A DNA stretch of 64,000 nt from Achromobacter pestifer (GTDB lineage Bacteria; Pseudomonadota; Gammaproteobacteria; Burkholderiales; Burkholderiaceae_B), in NCBI RefSeq assembly GCF_902859625.1, contig NZ_CADIJX010000001.1:1240001-1304000 (forward strand). Reading direction: 5' to 3'. The notes under the pieces were generated by a model. The model was not told the DNA's origin and made no database searches. It saw only the letters and a list, made by a program, of their open reading frames with translations. The position numbers were made by a program, and so were the translations under genes. Within the stretch, counting starts at the first letter, position 1; each line of letters opens with the position of its first letter. Below are positions 27,609-37,021 of this stretch, in pieces.

Positions 27609-30215
27609 ATGACCGCCGAAGTACTGAGCGCCCTGCGCGAACGCATCCAGCAATCCCGGCGGGCCGCGGTGGCCCAGTTCCGGGAACACGAACGCCCGGA
27701 CACCCTGCTGTCCGAGCTACGCCGCATCGTGGATGCCGCGCTGCGCGACTTGGTAAAGCACTATCCCTTGCCTGCCGGCGCCACGCTGGCAGCCGTGGGC
27801 GGCTATGGCCGGGGTGAGCTCTACCCGCATTCCGACGTCGACCTGCTGATCCTGCTGCCGCACGCGCCCCAGCGCGAAGACGAATCCGCCATCGAGCAAC
27901 TGGTGGCCTCTTTGTGGGACCTGGGCCTGGAGCCCGGCCACAGCGTACGGACCATTGAAGACTGCGAGCGCGAGGCGGACGCCGACATCACGGTGGAAAC
28001 CTCGCTGCTGGAATCGCGCTGGCTGGCGGGCAGCCGCACGTTGATGAAGAAGTTCGACGCGGCCACCAAGTCGCGCCTGGACCCGCGCGCCTTTTTCCGC
28101 GCCAAGCGCGTGGAAATGCAGCAACGCCACGCCCGCTACCACGACACCCCCTACGCGCTGGAACCGAACTGCAAAGAATCACCGGGCGGTCTGCGTGACC
28201 TGCAAGTCATCATGTGGATGGCTCGCGCCGCGGGGTTTGGCCACAATTGGCGATCCGTGGCCCAAGCCGGCCTGCTGACCTCTTCAGAGGCGCGCGATCT
28301 GCGTCGCGCCGAACAAGCCTTCAAGCGCCTGCGCATCGAACTGCACCTGCTGTCGAACCGCCGCGAAGACCGCGTGCTATTTGACCTACAGCCCGCCCTG
28401 GCCGAGGTTTATGGCATCCACGCCACCGCCACGCGACGTGGCAGCGAACTGCTGATGCAGCGCTACTACTGGGCGGCACGGCTGGTCACGCAACTGAACG
28501 GCATCCTGGTGCAGAACATCGAAGAGCGCCTGTTTCCGCGCCCTGACAGCGATGCGCGCGATATCGATGATGATTTCCGCAATCTGCGCGATCGCCTGGA
28601 CATCATCCGTGACGACGGCTTCGAGCGTAATCCCACGCTGCTGCTGCGCGCCTTCCTGCTCATGCAGCAGCATCCCGAACTGACCGGCATGTCGGCACGC
28701 ACGCTGCGGGCCATCTGGCATTCGCGCCATCGGATCGACGCGCAGTTCCGCCGCAATCCCGTCAACCGCAAGCTGTTCCTGCAAATCCTGCAACAACCGC
28801 GCGGCATCGTGCATGAGCTACGGCGCATGACCATGCTGAACATCTTGCCGCGCTACCTGCCGGTATTCCGTCGCATCGTCGGCCAGATGCAGCATGACCT
28901 GTTCCATGCCTACACGGTGGACCAGCACACGCTGGCGGTGGTGCGCAACCTGCGCCGCTTCACCATGCCCGAGCACGCCCAGGAATATCCGATGGCCAGC
29001 CAGCTGATTGCCGGCCTGGACCGGCACTGGCTGCTGTATGTGGCGGCGCTGTTCCATGACATCGCCAAGGGCCGCGGTGGCGATCACTCGGAACTCGGCG
29101 CCCGCGAAGTGCGCAAATTCGCGCACGACCACGGCATGGACGACGAAGACACCCAACTGGTGGAATTCCTGGTACGTCAGCACCTGTTGATGTCAGCCGT
29201 GGCGCAAAAGCGCGACCTGTCCGATCCGGCCGTGGTGCAGGAATTTGCCGCCACCGTCAAAGACGAACGCCGCCTGACCGCGCTGTACCTGCTGACGGTG
29301 GCCGACATCCGCGGCACCAGCCCAAAGGTCTGGAACGCCTGGAAAGGCAAGCTGCTGGAAGACCTGTACAAACTGACGCTGGCGGCCCTGGGTGGCGCCC
29401 ATGCCGACGCCCACACCGTGCTGACCGAGCGCAAGGAAGAAGCCGCGCGCCTGACCCGCCGGGCCGGACTGCGGGACGACGCCCGGGAAGCTTTCTGGAA
29501 TCAATTGGACGTGGCGTACTTCCTGCGCCATGACGCCTCCGATATTGCCTGGCACACCCGCCACCTGTACCACCAGGTCGCCCCCGCACAGGCCGTCGTC
29601 AAGGCACGCCCCACCGAACAGGGGGAAGGGCTGCAAATCATGGTCTATACGCGCGACGCGCCGGACCTGTTCGTCGCGATCTGCGGTTTTTTCGACGCCA
29701 AGAGTCTGTCCATTCAGGATGCGCGCATCCATACCACGCGCCACGGCTGGGCCCTGGACAGCTTCATCGTGCTGCTGCCCGAAGGAGCCAGCGATCTGCG
29801 CGCCCAGGCCGCGCTGGTTGAACACGAACTGGCGGAACGCCTGAAAGACCCGCAGGCCGCCGCCTTGGCGCAGCCCAACCGGGGCGGCCATTACGGCCGC
29901 AACCGGCAGTCGCGGGTATCGCGAGTGTTCCCCGTCATGCCCCAGGCCGAATTGCAACCCGACGAGCGCAGCACATCCTGGCGCCTGTCCGTCACGGCCA
30001 CCGATCGGCCGGGCCTGCTGCACGCCCTGGCGCGCGTGTTCGCCCAGCACGAAGTCAACCTGCTCATGGCCAAGATCATGACGTTGGGCGACCGCGTGGA
30101 AGACGTGTTCATCGTGGATGGCTCGGCACTGGCTCGCCCCCGCAGCCAAATGCAGTTTGAACGCGACGTTCTGGACGCACTGGCCGGCGAGGAAGCGCAG
30201 CAGCGCGTCGCCTGA
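27609..30215 (+). CDS. glnD: Bifunctional uridylyltransferase/uridylyl-removing enzyme GlnD
   Basis: An 868-residue nitrogen sensor that uridylylates PII proteins when glutamine is low and removes UMP when it is high. The nucleotidyltransferase motif G-G-Y-G-R-G-E-L-Y-P-H-S-D-V-D is at residues 64-78. The HD hydrolase motif F-H-D-I-A-K-G-R-G-G-D-H-S is near residue 482. Two C-terminal ACT domains (V-Y-T-R-D-A-P-D-L-F and A-T-D-R-P-G-L-L-H-A-L-A) bind glutamine. The map-glnD arrangement is conserved in proteobacteria. Confidence 0.97.
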   Translation: MTAEVLSALRERIQQSRRAAVAQFREHERPDTLLSELRRIVDAALRDLVKHYPLPAGATLAAVGGYGRGELYPHSDVDLLILLPHAPQREDESAIEQLVASLWDLGLEPGHSVRTIEDCEREADADITVETSLLESRWLAGSRTLMKKFDAATKSRLDPRAFFRAKRVEMQQRHARYHDTPYALEPNCKESPGGLRDLQVIMWMARAAGFGHNWRSVAQAGLLTSSEARDLRRAEQAFKRLRIELHLLSNRREDRVLFDLQPALAEVYGIHATATRRGSELLMQRYYWAARLVTQLNGILVQNIEERLFPRPDSDARDIDDDFRNLRDRLDIIRDDGFERNPTLLLRAFLLMQQHPELTGMSARTLRAIWHSRHRIDAQFRRNPVNRKLFLQILQQPRGIVHELRRMTMLNILPRYLPVFRRIVGQMQHDLFHAYTVDQHTLAVVRNLRRFTMPEHAQEYPMASQLIAGLDRHWLLYVAALFHDIAKGRGGDHSELGAREVRKFAHDHGMDDEDTQLVEFLVRQHLLMSAVAQKRDLSDPAVVQEFAATVKDERRLTALYLLTVADIRGTSPKVWNAWKGKLLEDLYKLTLAALGGAHADAHTVLTERKEEAARLTRRAGLRDDAREAFWNQLDVAYFLRHDASDIAWHTRHLYHQVAPAQAVVKARPTEQGEGLQIMVYTRDAPDLFVAICGFFDAKSLSIQDARIHTTRHGWALDSFIVLLPEGASDLRAQAALVEHELAERLKDPQAAALAQPNRGGHYGRNRQSRVSRVFPVMPQAELQPDERSTSWRLSVTATDRPGLLHALARVFAQHEVNLLMAKIMTLGDRVEDVFIVDGSALARPRSQMQFERDVLDALAGEEAQQRVA

Positions 30216-30295
30216 TCCGCAACCGCCCCCAAGCATCGCCAGAGCACCCCGGAGCGCATACAATCCGGGTTTTCGGCTAGGCGACACCCGCTCCC

Positions 30296-31009
30296 ATGCA
30301 GCTCAACGACTATTTGCGCGTTTTTGGCGGCAGTTTTTTCTTTGCGCTGGCCACGCTCCTGCCCTTCCTGAACCCGCCGGCCATTGCGCCAATCTTCCTG
30401 TCATTGACCGAAGGCGCGTCGTCGTCGACCCGCATGGTGTTGGCCAAGCGCGTGGCGATCAACGTCTGTCTGATGCTGATCGTGGCGATGGTGGCGGGCA
30501 ACGTGCTGCTGAGCTTCTTTGGCATTTCCTTGTCCATCGTGCGGGTCGGCGGCGGCATGCTGGTGATCGCCAGCGCCTGGCGGCTGGTGAATTCCCCGGA
30601 TGCCGACACCGAGCGCGTGGCGCGCATGGCCGAATCCTTTACACCCGAAATGGCCAAGGCCCGCGCCTTCTATCCGCTGACCTTCCCGATCAGCTGCGGC
30701 CCGGGCTCGATCGCGGCCGCCATCACCGTCGGCGTCTCGTTGCGGGACCAGAACCATGTGCTGAGCCTGGTGCGGCTGGGCGGCTCGATTCCGGGCATCA
30801 TCGCGGTGTCCTTGACGCTGTACATTTGCCTGCGCTTCGCCGCCCAGATGCTGCATCGACTAGGCGACAATGGCACCGCCGTATTCATGCGGCTGTCGGC
30901 GTTCATCATGCTTTGCCTTGGCGTGCAGATCTTCTGGGAAGGTGCTCGCGACCTGATGCTTGGCGTATTGACGCAAGTCATGCAACCAATTCCGATTCCT
31001 AAAGCCTAA
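30296..31009 (+). CDS. MarC-family integral membrane protein
   Basis: A 237-residue protein with about six membrane helices and the MarC-type motifs F-L-N-P-P-A-I-A-P-I-F near residue 24 and F-P-I-S-C-G-P-G-S-I near residue 128. It was once linked to multiple antibiotic resistance, but the family's function is not established. The 80-base gap after glnD has no terminator. dsbB starts 49 bases further on. Confidence 0.85.
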   Translation: MQLNDYLRVFGGSFFFALATLLPFLNPPAIAPIFLSLTEGASSSTRMVLAKRVAINVCLMLIVAMVAGNVLLSFFGISLSIVRVGGGMLVIASAWRLVNSPDADTERVARMAESFTPEMAKARAFYPLTFPISCGPGSIAAAITVGVSLRDQNHVLSLVRLGGSIPGIIAVSLTLYICLRFAAQMLHRLGDNGTAVFMRLSAFIMLCLGVQIFWEGARDLMLGVLTQVMQPIPIPKA

Positions 31010-31057
31010 GCCTTGCCGCGCAATGAACCGGCTCCGATCAACCTGACATCCAGAACA

Positions 31058-31543
31058 ATGACCACTCGCTCCGAACGCCTGCTTCGCCTGATCGCCCTAT
31101 TCTGCTTTGGCGCTGTTGGCGTGGCCCTCGTCTCCCAGCACGTTTTCGACATGCCGCCCTGCGCCTGGTGCGTCATGCAACGCCTGATTTATCTGGTGAT
31201 CGGCATCATCGCCCTGGTCGGGGGGTTTGGCGGCGGACGCGCGCTGACGCGGATCAGCGGCGCACTGGCGGCCCTGCTGTCCTTGGCCGGCGTTGCCGCC
31301 GCCTGGTACCAATACAGCGTGGCCGCCAACATGCTGTCGTGCGACCAGACCTTCGCCGACCGCTTCATGACCGGCATCGGCGTGGAAAGCGCGATCCCCT
31401 GGTTGTTTGGCATTTTCGCGACCTGCATGGACGCCAAGGTGCCCGTGCTGGGCATCGAATACGCCCTGTGGAGCCTGGCGCTCTTCGTGATTCTGTTCTT
31501 CATGGCCCTGCCCGTCGCCTTCCGGCGCGGCCGCCCCCAATAA
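31058..31543 (+). CDS. dsbB: Disulfide bond formation protein B
   Basis: A 161-residue DsbB with four membrane helices. It has the two essential periplasmic cysteine pairs: the CxxC of P-C-A-W-C (Cys35, Cys38) and the second-loop pair Cys95 and Cys123. It reoxidises DsbA and passes electrons to ubiquinone; the W between the first two cysteines is a betaproteobacterial variant of C-V-L-C. I chose the ATG at 31058 (M-T-T-R-S-E-R); the frame is open to 31013 but that part is polar and unlike the family. Confidence 0.93.
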   Translation: MTTRSERLLRLIALFCFGAVGVALVSQHVFDMPPCAWCVMQRLIYLVIGIIALVGGFGGGRALTRISGALAALLSLAGVAAAWYQYSVAANMLSCDQTFADRFMTGIGVESAIPWLFGIFATCMDAKVPVLGIEYALWSLALFVILFFMALPVAFRRGRPQ

Positions 31544-31546
31544 GCG

Positions 31547-32068
31547 GTGTCCACCCTGAAGTACCTGACCGGCTATCCGGAACCACTGCTGCATCAGGCC
31601 CAGACCCTGTTGGACCAAGGCAAGCTCGGGGCTGCGCTGCTGTCGCGCTACCCCGACGGCCCCCACGGCGTCCGTACCGACCGTGCGCTGTACCAGTACG
31701 TGACGGATCTGAAAAACACCTATCTGCGCAACGGCGACCTGATCAACAAGGTCGCCTTTGACAGCAAGATCCACGTGATCCAGCACGCGCTGGGCCAGCA
31801 TACGTACATCTCGCGCGTGCAAGGCGGCAAACTGAAGGCCAAGCACGAGATCCGCGTGGCCACGCTGTTCAAGACCGTGCCCGCGGAATTTCTGAAGATG
31901 ATCACGGTGCACGAGCTGGCGCACCTGAAAGAGAAGGACCACAACAAGGCGTTCTATAACCTGTGCCTGCGGATGGAGCCGCACTACCATCAGTACGAGT
32001 TCGATCTGCGCCTGTATCTGACGCATCTGGACGCGACACGCGACGCCTTGTGGGACACCAAGGCGTAG
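31547..32068 (+). CDS. YgjP-like zinc metallopeptidase domain protein (DUF45/WLM group)
   Basis: A 173-residue protein with the gluzincin motif H-E-L-A-H at residues 122-126, followed by L-K-E-K-D-H-N-K-A-F and a conserved Y-x-L-C-L-x-M-E-P. This is the layout of YgjP/DUF45 metallopeptidase-like proteins, in which the third ligand is the downstream His (here His132). Substrate is unknown. The start is probably GTG at 31547, only three bases after the dsbB stop, so co-translation with dsbB is likely. Confidence 0.8.
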   Translation: MSTLKYLTGYPEPLLHQAQTLLDQGKLGAALLSRYPDGPHGVRTDRALYQYVTDLKNTYLRNGDLINKVAFDSKIHVIQHALGQHTYISRVQGGKLKAKHEIRVATLFKTVPAEFLKMITVHELAHLKEKDHNKAFYNLCLRMEPHYHQYEFDLRLYLTHLDATRDALWDTKA

Positions 32069-32094
32069 GCAGCGCCGCTGCCTGCCGCAAAAGA

Positions 32095-32125
32095 AAAATG
32101 CCGTCCCACAAGGGACGGCATTTTT
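32095..32125. terminator. Bidirectional terminator between the YgjP-like gene and purF
   Basis: The arms AAATGCCGTCCC and GGGACGGCATTT flank a 4-base loop, with A-run on the left and TTTTT on the right. It serves both convergent genes. Confidence 0.9.
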
Positions 32126-32149
32126 GATGGCGCAGAGCGAAACGAGCGA

Positions 32150-33670
32150 TCAGGCTTCGTTGGCAGCGTAGCCCATGTTGAACTTCAGGCCGCTGGCGCC
32201 TTCGTCCTGGCCCGGCTCCGCACGCGACTGGCCCAGGCGGGCCAGGTATTCGGCGGTGATGTCGCCGGTGACATAGTCACCATCAAAGCACGACGCTTCG
32301 AAACGCGACATCCTGGGGTTCAGGTCGCGCACCGATTGCTGCATGTCGGCCAGATCCTGGTAGATCAACGAATCGGCGCCGATCGCACGGGCGATTTCCT
32401 CATCGTTGCGGCCGGTGGCAATGAGTTCCTGCTGCGTGGGCATGTCGATGCCGTACACGTTGGGGAAACGAACCGGAGGCGCGGCCGAGGCGAAGTACAC
32501 CTTGTTGGCGCCAGCGGCACGCGCCATGTCGACGATCTCGCGGCTGGTGGTGCCACGCACGATGGAGTCGTCAACCAGCAGCACGTTCTTGCCCTTGAAC
32601 TCCATGCCGATGGCATTGAGCTTCTGGCGCACCGATTTACGGCGCACGGCCTGGCCCGGCATGATGAAGGTACGGCCCACGTAACGGTTCTTGATGAGCC
32701 CTTCGCGGTAATCAAGATTCAGGCGCGCAGCCAGCTGCATGGCGGCGGGACGCGACGAATCCGGAATCGGCATCACGACGTCAATGTCGCCCAAACGCAT
32801 GTTGCGGGCAACCTTGTCGGCCAGGTATTCACCCATGCGCAGGCGAGCGTCGTAGACCGACACGCCATCGATCAGCGAATCCGGGCGCGCAAAGTACACG
32901 TATTCAAAAATGCAGGGCACCAATTGCGGGTTTTCAGCGCACTGGCGGCTGACGAAGCGGCCGTCCAGGTCGACGAACACGGCTTCGCCAGGTTCGACGT
33001 CACGCACGAAGATGAATCCGCTGCCTTCCAGCGCCACGGATTCCGAGGCCACCATCCATTCGGTGCCCTCATCCGTGTCCATGCGACCGATGCACAGCGG
33101 ACGAATGCCGTTGGGATCGCGGAACGCCAGCAGGCCGTAGCCGGAGATCTGCGCCACGACGGCATAAGCGCCGCGCACGCGCTTGTGCAGGGCCGACACG
33201 GCGCGGAAGATTGCGTCGTCATCAAGCGAGACCCCGTTGGCCGACGACTGAAGCTCATGCGCCAGCACGTTCAGCAGTACTTCGGAATCAGAGTTGGTGT
33301 TGATGTGGCGGCGGTCGACGCGATAGAGCGATTCACGCAGTTCGCGCCAGTTGGTCAGGTTGCCGTTGTGGGCGAACATGATGCCGAACGGGGCGTTGAC
33401 GTAGAACGGCTGGGCCTCTTCCTCGCTGGCGCTGGAGCCCGCGGTGGGATAGCGGACCTGGCCAACGCCAGACGTACCCGGCAACGAACGCATGTTGCGC
33501 GTACGGAAGACGTCGCGCACCAGGCCGTGAGCCTTGTACATATTGAATTGGTTGCCTTGCGACGTCGCGATGCCCGCGGCGTCCTGCCCGCGATGCTGCA
33601 ACAGCAGCAAGCTGTCATAGAGCAGCTGGTTGACCGGCCCGCGCCCGATGACCCCTACGATTCCACACAT
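32150..33670 (-). CDS. purF: Amidophosphoribosyltransferase
   Basis: A 506-residue enzyme for the first committed step of purine synthesis (PRPP plus glutamine to phosphoribosylamine). The N-terminal nucleophile is Cys2 in M-C-G-I-V-G-V-I-G, exposed after Met removal, with [11 protein letters not shown] following. The C-terminal half carries the PRPP-binding loop [13 protein letters not shown]. Last gene of the folC-dedD-cvpA-purF set, and 30 bases behind cvpA. Confidence 0.97.
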   Translation of the reverse strand: MCGIVGVIGRGPVNQLLYDSLLLLQHRGQDAAGIATSQGNQFNMYKAHGLVRDVFRTRNMRSLPGTSGVGQVRYPTAGSSASEEEAQPFYVNAPFGIMFAHNGNLTNWRELRESLYRVDRRHINTNSDSEVLLNVLAHELQSSANGVSLDDDAIFRAVSALHKRVRGAYAVVAQISGYGLLAFRDPNGIRPLCIGRMDTDEGTEWMVASESVALEGSGFIFVRDVEPGEAVFVDLDGRFVSRQCAENPQLVPCIFEYVYFARPDSLIDGVSVYDARLRMGEYLADKVARNMRLGDIDVVMPIPDSSRPAAMQLAARLNLDYREGLIKNRYVGRTFIMPGQAVRRKSVRQKLNAIGMEFKGKNVLLVDDSIVRGTTSREIVDMARAAGANKVYFASAAPPVRFPNVYGIDMPTQQELIATGRNDEEIARAIGADSLIYQDLADMQQSVRDLNPRMSRFEASCFDGDYVTGDITAEYLARLGQSRAEPGQDEGASGLKFNMGYAANEA

Positions 33671-33700
33671 GGTGAGATTTCCTGGTTGATTTGAAGCTAA

Positions 33701-34189
33701 TCAATACGGCAGCCACGTCGCCAAAGACGGCGGCAGCCACGTTTTGATATGTTTGATGGCCTCGATGGCCGAATGCGAAAACATGGCGTCCTTCCACCAC
33801 GGCTCTTGGGGCAGCGGCGTATAGCCCGCTGCGGCGACCAGCGCCAGCACGATCAACAGACCACGGGCCAGTCCGAACATTCCCCCCAAACCGTGATCGG
33901 CGGGGCTGAGTCCGGTACTGCGGATCAAGGCGGCTAGCGTCATGTTGACCAAACCCACACCGAGCAGCACGAGGATGAACACCACGGCGTAGGAAACTCC
34001 CATGCGCAGCAGCGTCGTTTCAATATAGGGTTCCAGCCACGTATAAACCGTGGGACCCCACCATATCGCGGCCACGAAAGCCAGCAGATAGGCGACCAGC
34101 GACAGCACCTCTTTGAGCAAGCCGCGCACCAGGCCCAGCACACCCGAGACCGCCAGGATGGCCAGCACGACGAAGTCGAAGCCGGTCAC
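33701..34189 (-). CDS. cvpA: CvpA family membrane protein
   Basis: A 162-residue protein with four hydrophobic segments, beginning M-T-G-F-D-F-V-V-L-A-I-L-A-V-S-G and containing G-x-x-R-G-L-x-K-E-V-L-S-L, the CvpA signature. It is needed for colicin V production in E. coli and more generally linked to envelope function. The start is a GTG whose G is also the last base of the dedD-like gene's TAG stop (TAGTG), indicating coupled translation. It sits upstream of purF as in E. coli. Confidence 0.92.
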   Translation of the reverse strand: MTGFDFVVLAILAVSGVLGLVRGLLKEVLSLVAYLLAFVAAIWWGPTVYTWLEPYIETTLLRMGVSYAVVFILVLLGVGLVNMTLAALIRSTGLSPADHGLGGMFGLARGLLIVLALVAAAGYTPLPQEPWWKDAMFSHSAIEAIKHIKTWLPPSLATWLPY

Positions 34190-35004
34190 TATTGGGCGGC
34201 AATGAAACCATTGTCATAGCCCAAGGTGCGCAAACGCGCCTGGGCCGCCTGCGCCGCCTCGCGCGAAGGGAATGGCCCCACGCGCAAACGGTACTGCTGT
34301 TTGCCTCCGATGGAGGCTTGTTCCACAAATGCGTTGGTGACTCCGGCCTGATGCAGTTTGCCGCGACGTGACTGGGCGTCTTCCGATGTCGTGTAGGCAG
34401 CGATCTGAAGCACGAAGTTCCCCTTGGCGGCCGGCGCGGCGGGCTTGGCCGCAGGCGCGGGTGCCGATCGGCCTTCCAGCAGCGCCAACGCGCGCGCGCC
34501 GTCATCGGAACGTGCGTCGGGCTTGGGCGGCGTGGCCGGTTTCGGCTCGGGCTTGGGCTCGGGCTTGGGTTTGACCTCGGGCTTGGGCGGCGTGGCCGGC
34601 GGCGTCACTTGCGTGGCGGGCGGCTGCGCGGGCGGCGCAACGGCCACGGGCGGCACCGAGGTGACCGGCGGCGGCGTCGGAACGCCAGCAGGGTCCGTGG
34701 GTGCTGCGCCCGGCGTCGTCGCTTCCGGCGTGACCGGCGCGGAAGCTTGCGGATCGCTTACCTGCGGCTGGAACGGCGTATTGCGTTCCGGCACGCGGAT
34801 GGGAATGTTGTCGGCAACCGGTACGGGCTGCGAATCAAGCACCATGGGAAGAATGATGACAGCCGCCAACACCAGGGCGACGGCACCTGCCAGCCTGCGC
34901 CGCGCGCGGCCGCGCAGCTCCGCAGCCTGCACCTCGCTAGGCACTGCCGCCCGTTTGGAGGACTGCGCCTGATCGGCAGGATCTTTGCGATTGAAAAAAC
35001 CCAT
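34189..35004 (-). CDS. dedD: SPOR-domain cell-division protein (DedD-like)
   Basis: A 271-residue protein. A cytoplasmic N-terminus (about 42 residues, Arg-rich just before the membrane) is followed by one membrane helix. A long Pro/Ala/Lys/Glu-rich periplasmic linker with P-K-P-E-P repeats follows, and a C-terminal SPOR domain (about residues 195-270, starting N-F-V-L-Q-I-A-A-Y-T) binds denuded glycan at the septum. Architecture and location between folC and cvpA match DedD. I chose the ATG at 35004 (M-G-F-F-N-R-K-D) because AAGGA is upstream. Two identical 23-bp repeats lie in the linker coding region. Confidence 0.88.
   Translation of the reverse strand: MGFFNRKDPADQAQSSKRAAVPSEVQAAELRGRARRRLAGAVALVLAAVIILPMVLDSQPVPVADNIPIRVPERNTPFQPQVSDPQASAPVTPEATTPGAAPTDPAGVPTPPPVTSVPPVAVAPPAQPPATQVTPPATPPKPEVKPKPEPKPEPKPATPPKPDARSDDGARALALLEGRSAPAPAAKPAAPAAKGNFVLQIAAYTTSEDAQSRRGKLHQAGVTNAFVEQASIGGKQQYRLRVGPFPSREAAQAAQARLRTLGYDNGFIAAQ
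34517..34599. repeat. Two identical 23-bp direct repeats inside the dedD-like linker
   Basis: 34517-34539 and 34577-34599 are identical and start 60 bases apart, exactly 20 codons, so loss or gain of one unit would keep the frame. Shorter CGGGCTTGGG units lie between them. They encode a Lys-Pro-rich linker. Confidence 0.85.
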
Positions 35005-35067
35005 GGAAGAGAATTCCTTGCGGCGCCTTGCGGCAATATGGCGGCGGGCCGCCACAACCCGATTTGC

Positions 35068-36378
35068 CTACGCCTTGCGACCCAGAGCCTGCAAAACCGA
35101 GGCCACGGTGAGAAACGACCCAAACACCACGATTCTATCATTCTCGACCGCCCGTTCGCGCGCCGCGGCGAAGGCTTGCGCGGGATCCGCGTAGGCGGCA
35201 ATGCTGGGGCTTTCGGCCCCGGCCGGCGATGGCGGCAAGGCAGCGGCAACCTGATCGGCCAGCGCCTGGCCGGACGTGCCACGCGGCCCAGGCAGCCCGG
35301 CGCAGTACCAGTGGTCGATGCGCGTGCCCAGCTTGGCCACCACACCCGCCAGGTCCTTGTCGTTCAACATGCCGAACACCGCGTGGGTATAAGGATGGAA
35401 CCCCATGTTGTCCAGGTTCTGCGCCAGCACGGCGGCGGCATGCGGATTGTGCGCCACATCCAGGATCACGGCGGGCTGGCCCGGCAAGATCTGGAAACGG
35501 CCCGGCAGCGAGGCTTGCAGCAGCCCCAGGCGCACGGCCTGCTGCTGGACCGGCAAACGGTCACGCACGGATTCCAGCGCGGCCAGGGCGGCCGATGCAT
35601 TCAGCAACTGATTGGCGCCGCGCAGCGCCGGATAGGCCAGCGCACTACGGCGCTGTTCACGGCCGCCGAAAGCCCATTGCTGGCGATCGCCGGAATAGTT
35701 GAAGTCGCGTCCGAACAGCCAAAGATCGGCGCCGATCTGCTCGACGTAGTCCAGCAGCGATTGCGGCGGCACCGGATCGCTGCAAATGGCAGGCCGACCG
35801 GCACGATAGATATGAGCCTTTTCAAAACCGATTTTTTCGCGGGTATCGCCCAACCAGTCGGTGTGATCAAGGTCGACGCTGGTGACGATGGCGCAATCGG
35901 CGTCCACGATGTTGACGGCGTCCAGACGGCCGCCCAGGCCAACTTCCAGCACGACGGCATCCAGACGCGACTGCGAGAACAGGCGCAGGATGGCCAGCGT
36001 GGTGAATTCAAAGTACGTCAGTGAGACCTCGCCACGGGCGGCCTCGACCGCCTGGAACTGGGCGATCAGGGCGTCATCCGAGGCGATCTGGCCATTGACG
36101 CGGGCACGTTCGTTGAAATTGATCAGATGCGGGGACGTATACAGCCCGACCTTGTACCCCGCCGCCAACAGGATCGCTTCCAACATGGCACAGGTGGAGC
36201 CCTTGCCATTGGTGCCGCCAACAACGAATTTGATGCCAGACAATTCCAGCCCCATGCGCGCGGCGACTTCGCGGACGCGGTCCAGGCCCATGTCGATCGC
36301 GGTGGCGTGAATGGATTCCAGGTACTGGAGCCAATCGGACAAGGAAGCGGAAGCGTCAGGTACGCGAACAGAGGACAT
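35068..36378 (-). CDS. folC: Bifunctional dihydrofolate synthase/folylpolyglutamate synthase
   Basis: A 436-residue Mur-ligase-like enzyme adding glutamate to dihydropteroate and to folates. The ATP loop G-T-N-G-K-G-S-T is at residues 55-62, followed by V-G-L-Y-T-S-P-H-L-I-N-F-N-E-R and the V-L-E-V-G-L-G-G-R-L-D-A-V-N block. The C-terminal domain has I-L-D-V-A-H-N-P-H-A. First gene of the folC-dedD-cvpA-purF group, 63 bases ahead of dedD. It is divergent from the cupin gene. Confidence 0.96.
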   Translation of the reverse strand: MSSVRVPDASASLSDWLQYLESIHATAIDMGLDRVREVAARMGLELSGIKFVVGGTNGKGSTCAMLEAILLAAGYKVGLYTSPHLINFNERARVNGQIASDDALIAQFQAVEAARGEVSLTYFEFTTLAILRLFSQSRLDAVVLEVGLGGRLDAVNIVDADCAIVTSVDLDHTDWLGDTREKIGFEKAHIYRAGRPAICSDPVPPQSLLDYVEQIGADLWLFGRDFNYSGDRQQWAFGGREQRRSALAYPALRGANQLLNASAALAALESVRDRLPVQQQAVRLGLLQASLPGRFQILPGQPAVILDVAHNPHAAAVLAQNLDNMGFHPYTHAVFGMLNDKDLAGVVAKLGTRIDHWYCAGLPGPRGTSGQALADQVAAALPPSPAGAESPSIAAYADPAQAFAAARERAVENDRIVVFGSFLTVASVLQALGRKA

Positions 36379-36496
36379 GGCGGGGGCACGAAGTGAGATC
36401 AGCCTTGGATTTTAGCAGTCCGTGCACGGTGTTTTCCCTAATCCCCTAGGGCGCGGCATAGTATCCCGGGCGAAAAAGCGCTTGCCGATGTTTTTC

Positions 36497-36528
36497 TCAT
36501 ACGTGAAAATAAATTTATGTATGAAAAT
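36497..36528. promoter_or_regulatory. AT-rich repeat region ahead of the cupin-Bug-CoA operon, candidate operator
   Basis: TCATAC (36497-36502) and GTATGA (36519-36524) form an inverted repeat. ATACGTGAAAAT (36499-36510) and ATGTATGAAAAT (36517-36528) form an imperfect direct repeat (9 of 12). The tract ends nine bases before the cupin ATG and is far more AT-rich than its surroundings. Confidence 0.4.
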
Positions 36529-36536
36529 TTAAACGG

Positions 36537-36959
36537 ATGAACATGACGCAGCAACACACCCCAAGCTGGATGGTCCGCGAGGCCGACGTTCCGGGCTACC
36601 ACCCCGCCAACCACACCGGCACGCTGAACCGCCGGCTGATCAGCCCGGAAACAGTGGGCGCGCGTGGCGTGGAAGTGCTGCTGGGCGTGATCGATAAGGG
36701 CAAGGGTGCACTGCCCCACGCCCACCCCGGCATTGAGCAGGTCTGTTATCTGATCTCGGGCACTGCGCGCGCCCAGGTCCAGGACGAATGGGCCGACATG
36801 GGCCCGGGCGATTGCTGCTACTTCCCGCCCGACATTCCCCACGTATTCACGGTGACCAGCGACGAACCCGCGCGCCTGCTGGTGATCTACACGCCCCCGT
36901 ACGAAGAATCCCCCGATCGCGTCATCCGCGATTTCCCGGCCTCACCCGCTGCCGCCTGA
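36537..36959 (+). CDS. Cupin-domain protein
   Basis: A 140-residue single-domain cupin. Motif 1 is H-A-H-P-G-I-E-Q-V-C-Y-L-I-S-G near residue 60; motif 2 is G-D-C-C-Y-F-P-P-D-I-P-H-V-F near residue 88. The first-motif His pair and Glu and the second-motif His are potential metal ligands. Substrate is unknown; a small isomerase, dioxygenase or binding protein are all possible. It leads the catabolic cassette, suggesting action on the same carboxylate. A second ATG two codons downstream (36543) is equally possible. Confidence 0.82.
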   Translation: MNMTQQHTPSWMVREADVPGYHPANHTGTLNRRLISPETVGARGVEVLLGVIDKGKGALPHAHPGIEQVCYLISGTARAQVQDEWADMGPGDCCYFPPDIPHVFTVTSDEPARLLVIYTPPYEESPDRVIRDFPASPAAA

Positions 36960-37021
36960 CGGCGCAGCAACAGGCAGCGGACGCAGAGCCGCGCCTGCCC
37001 TACAAAAACTGGAGACAACCC

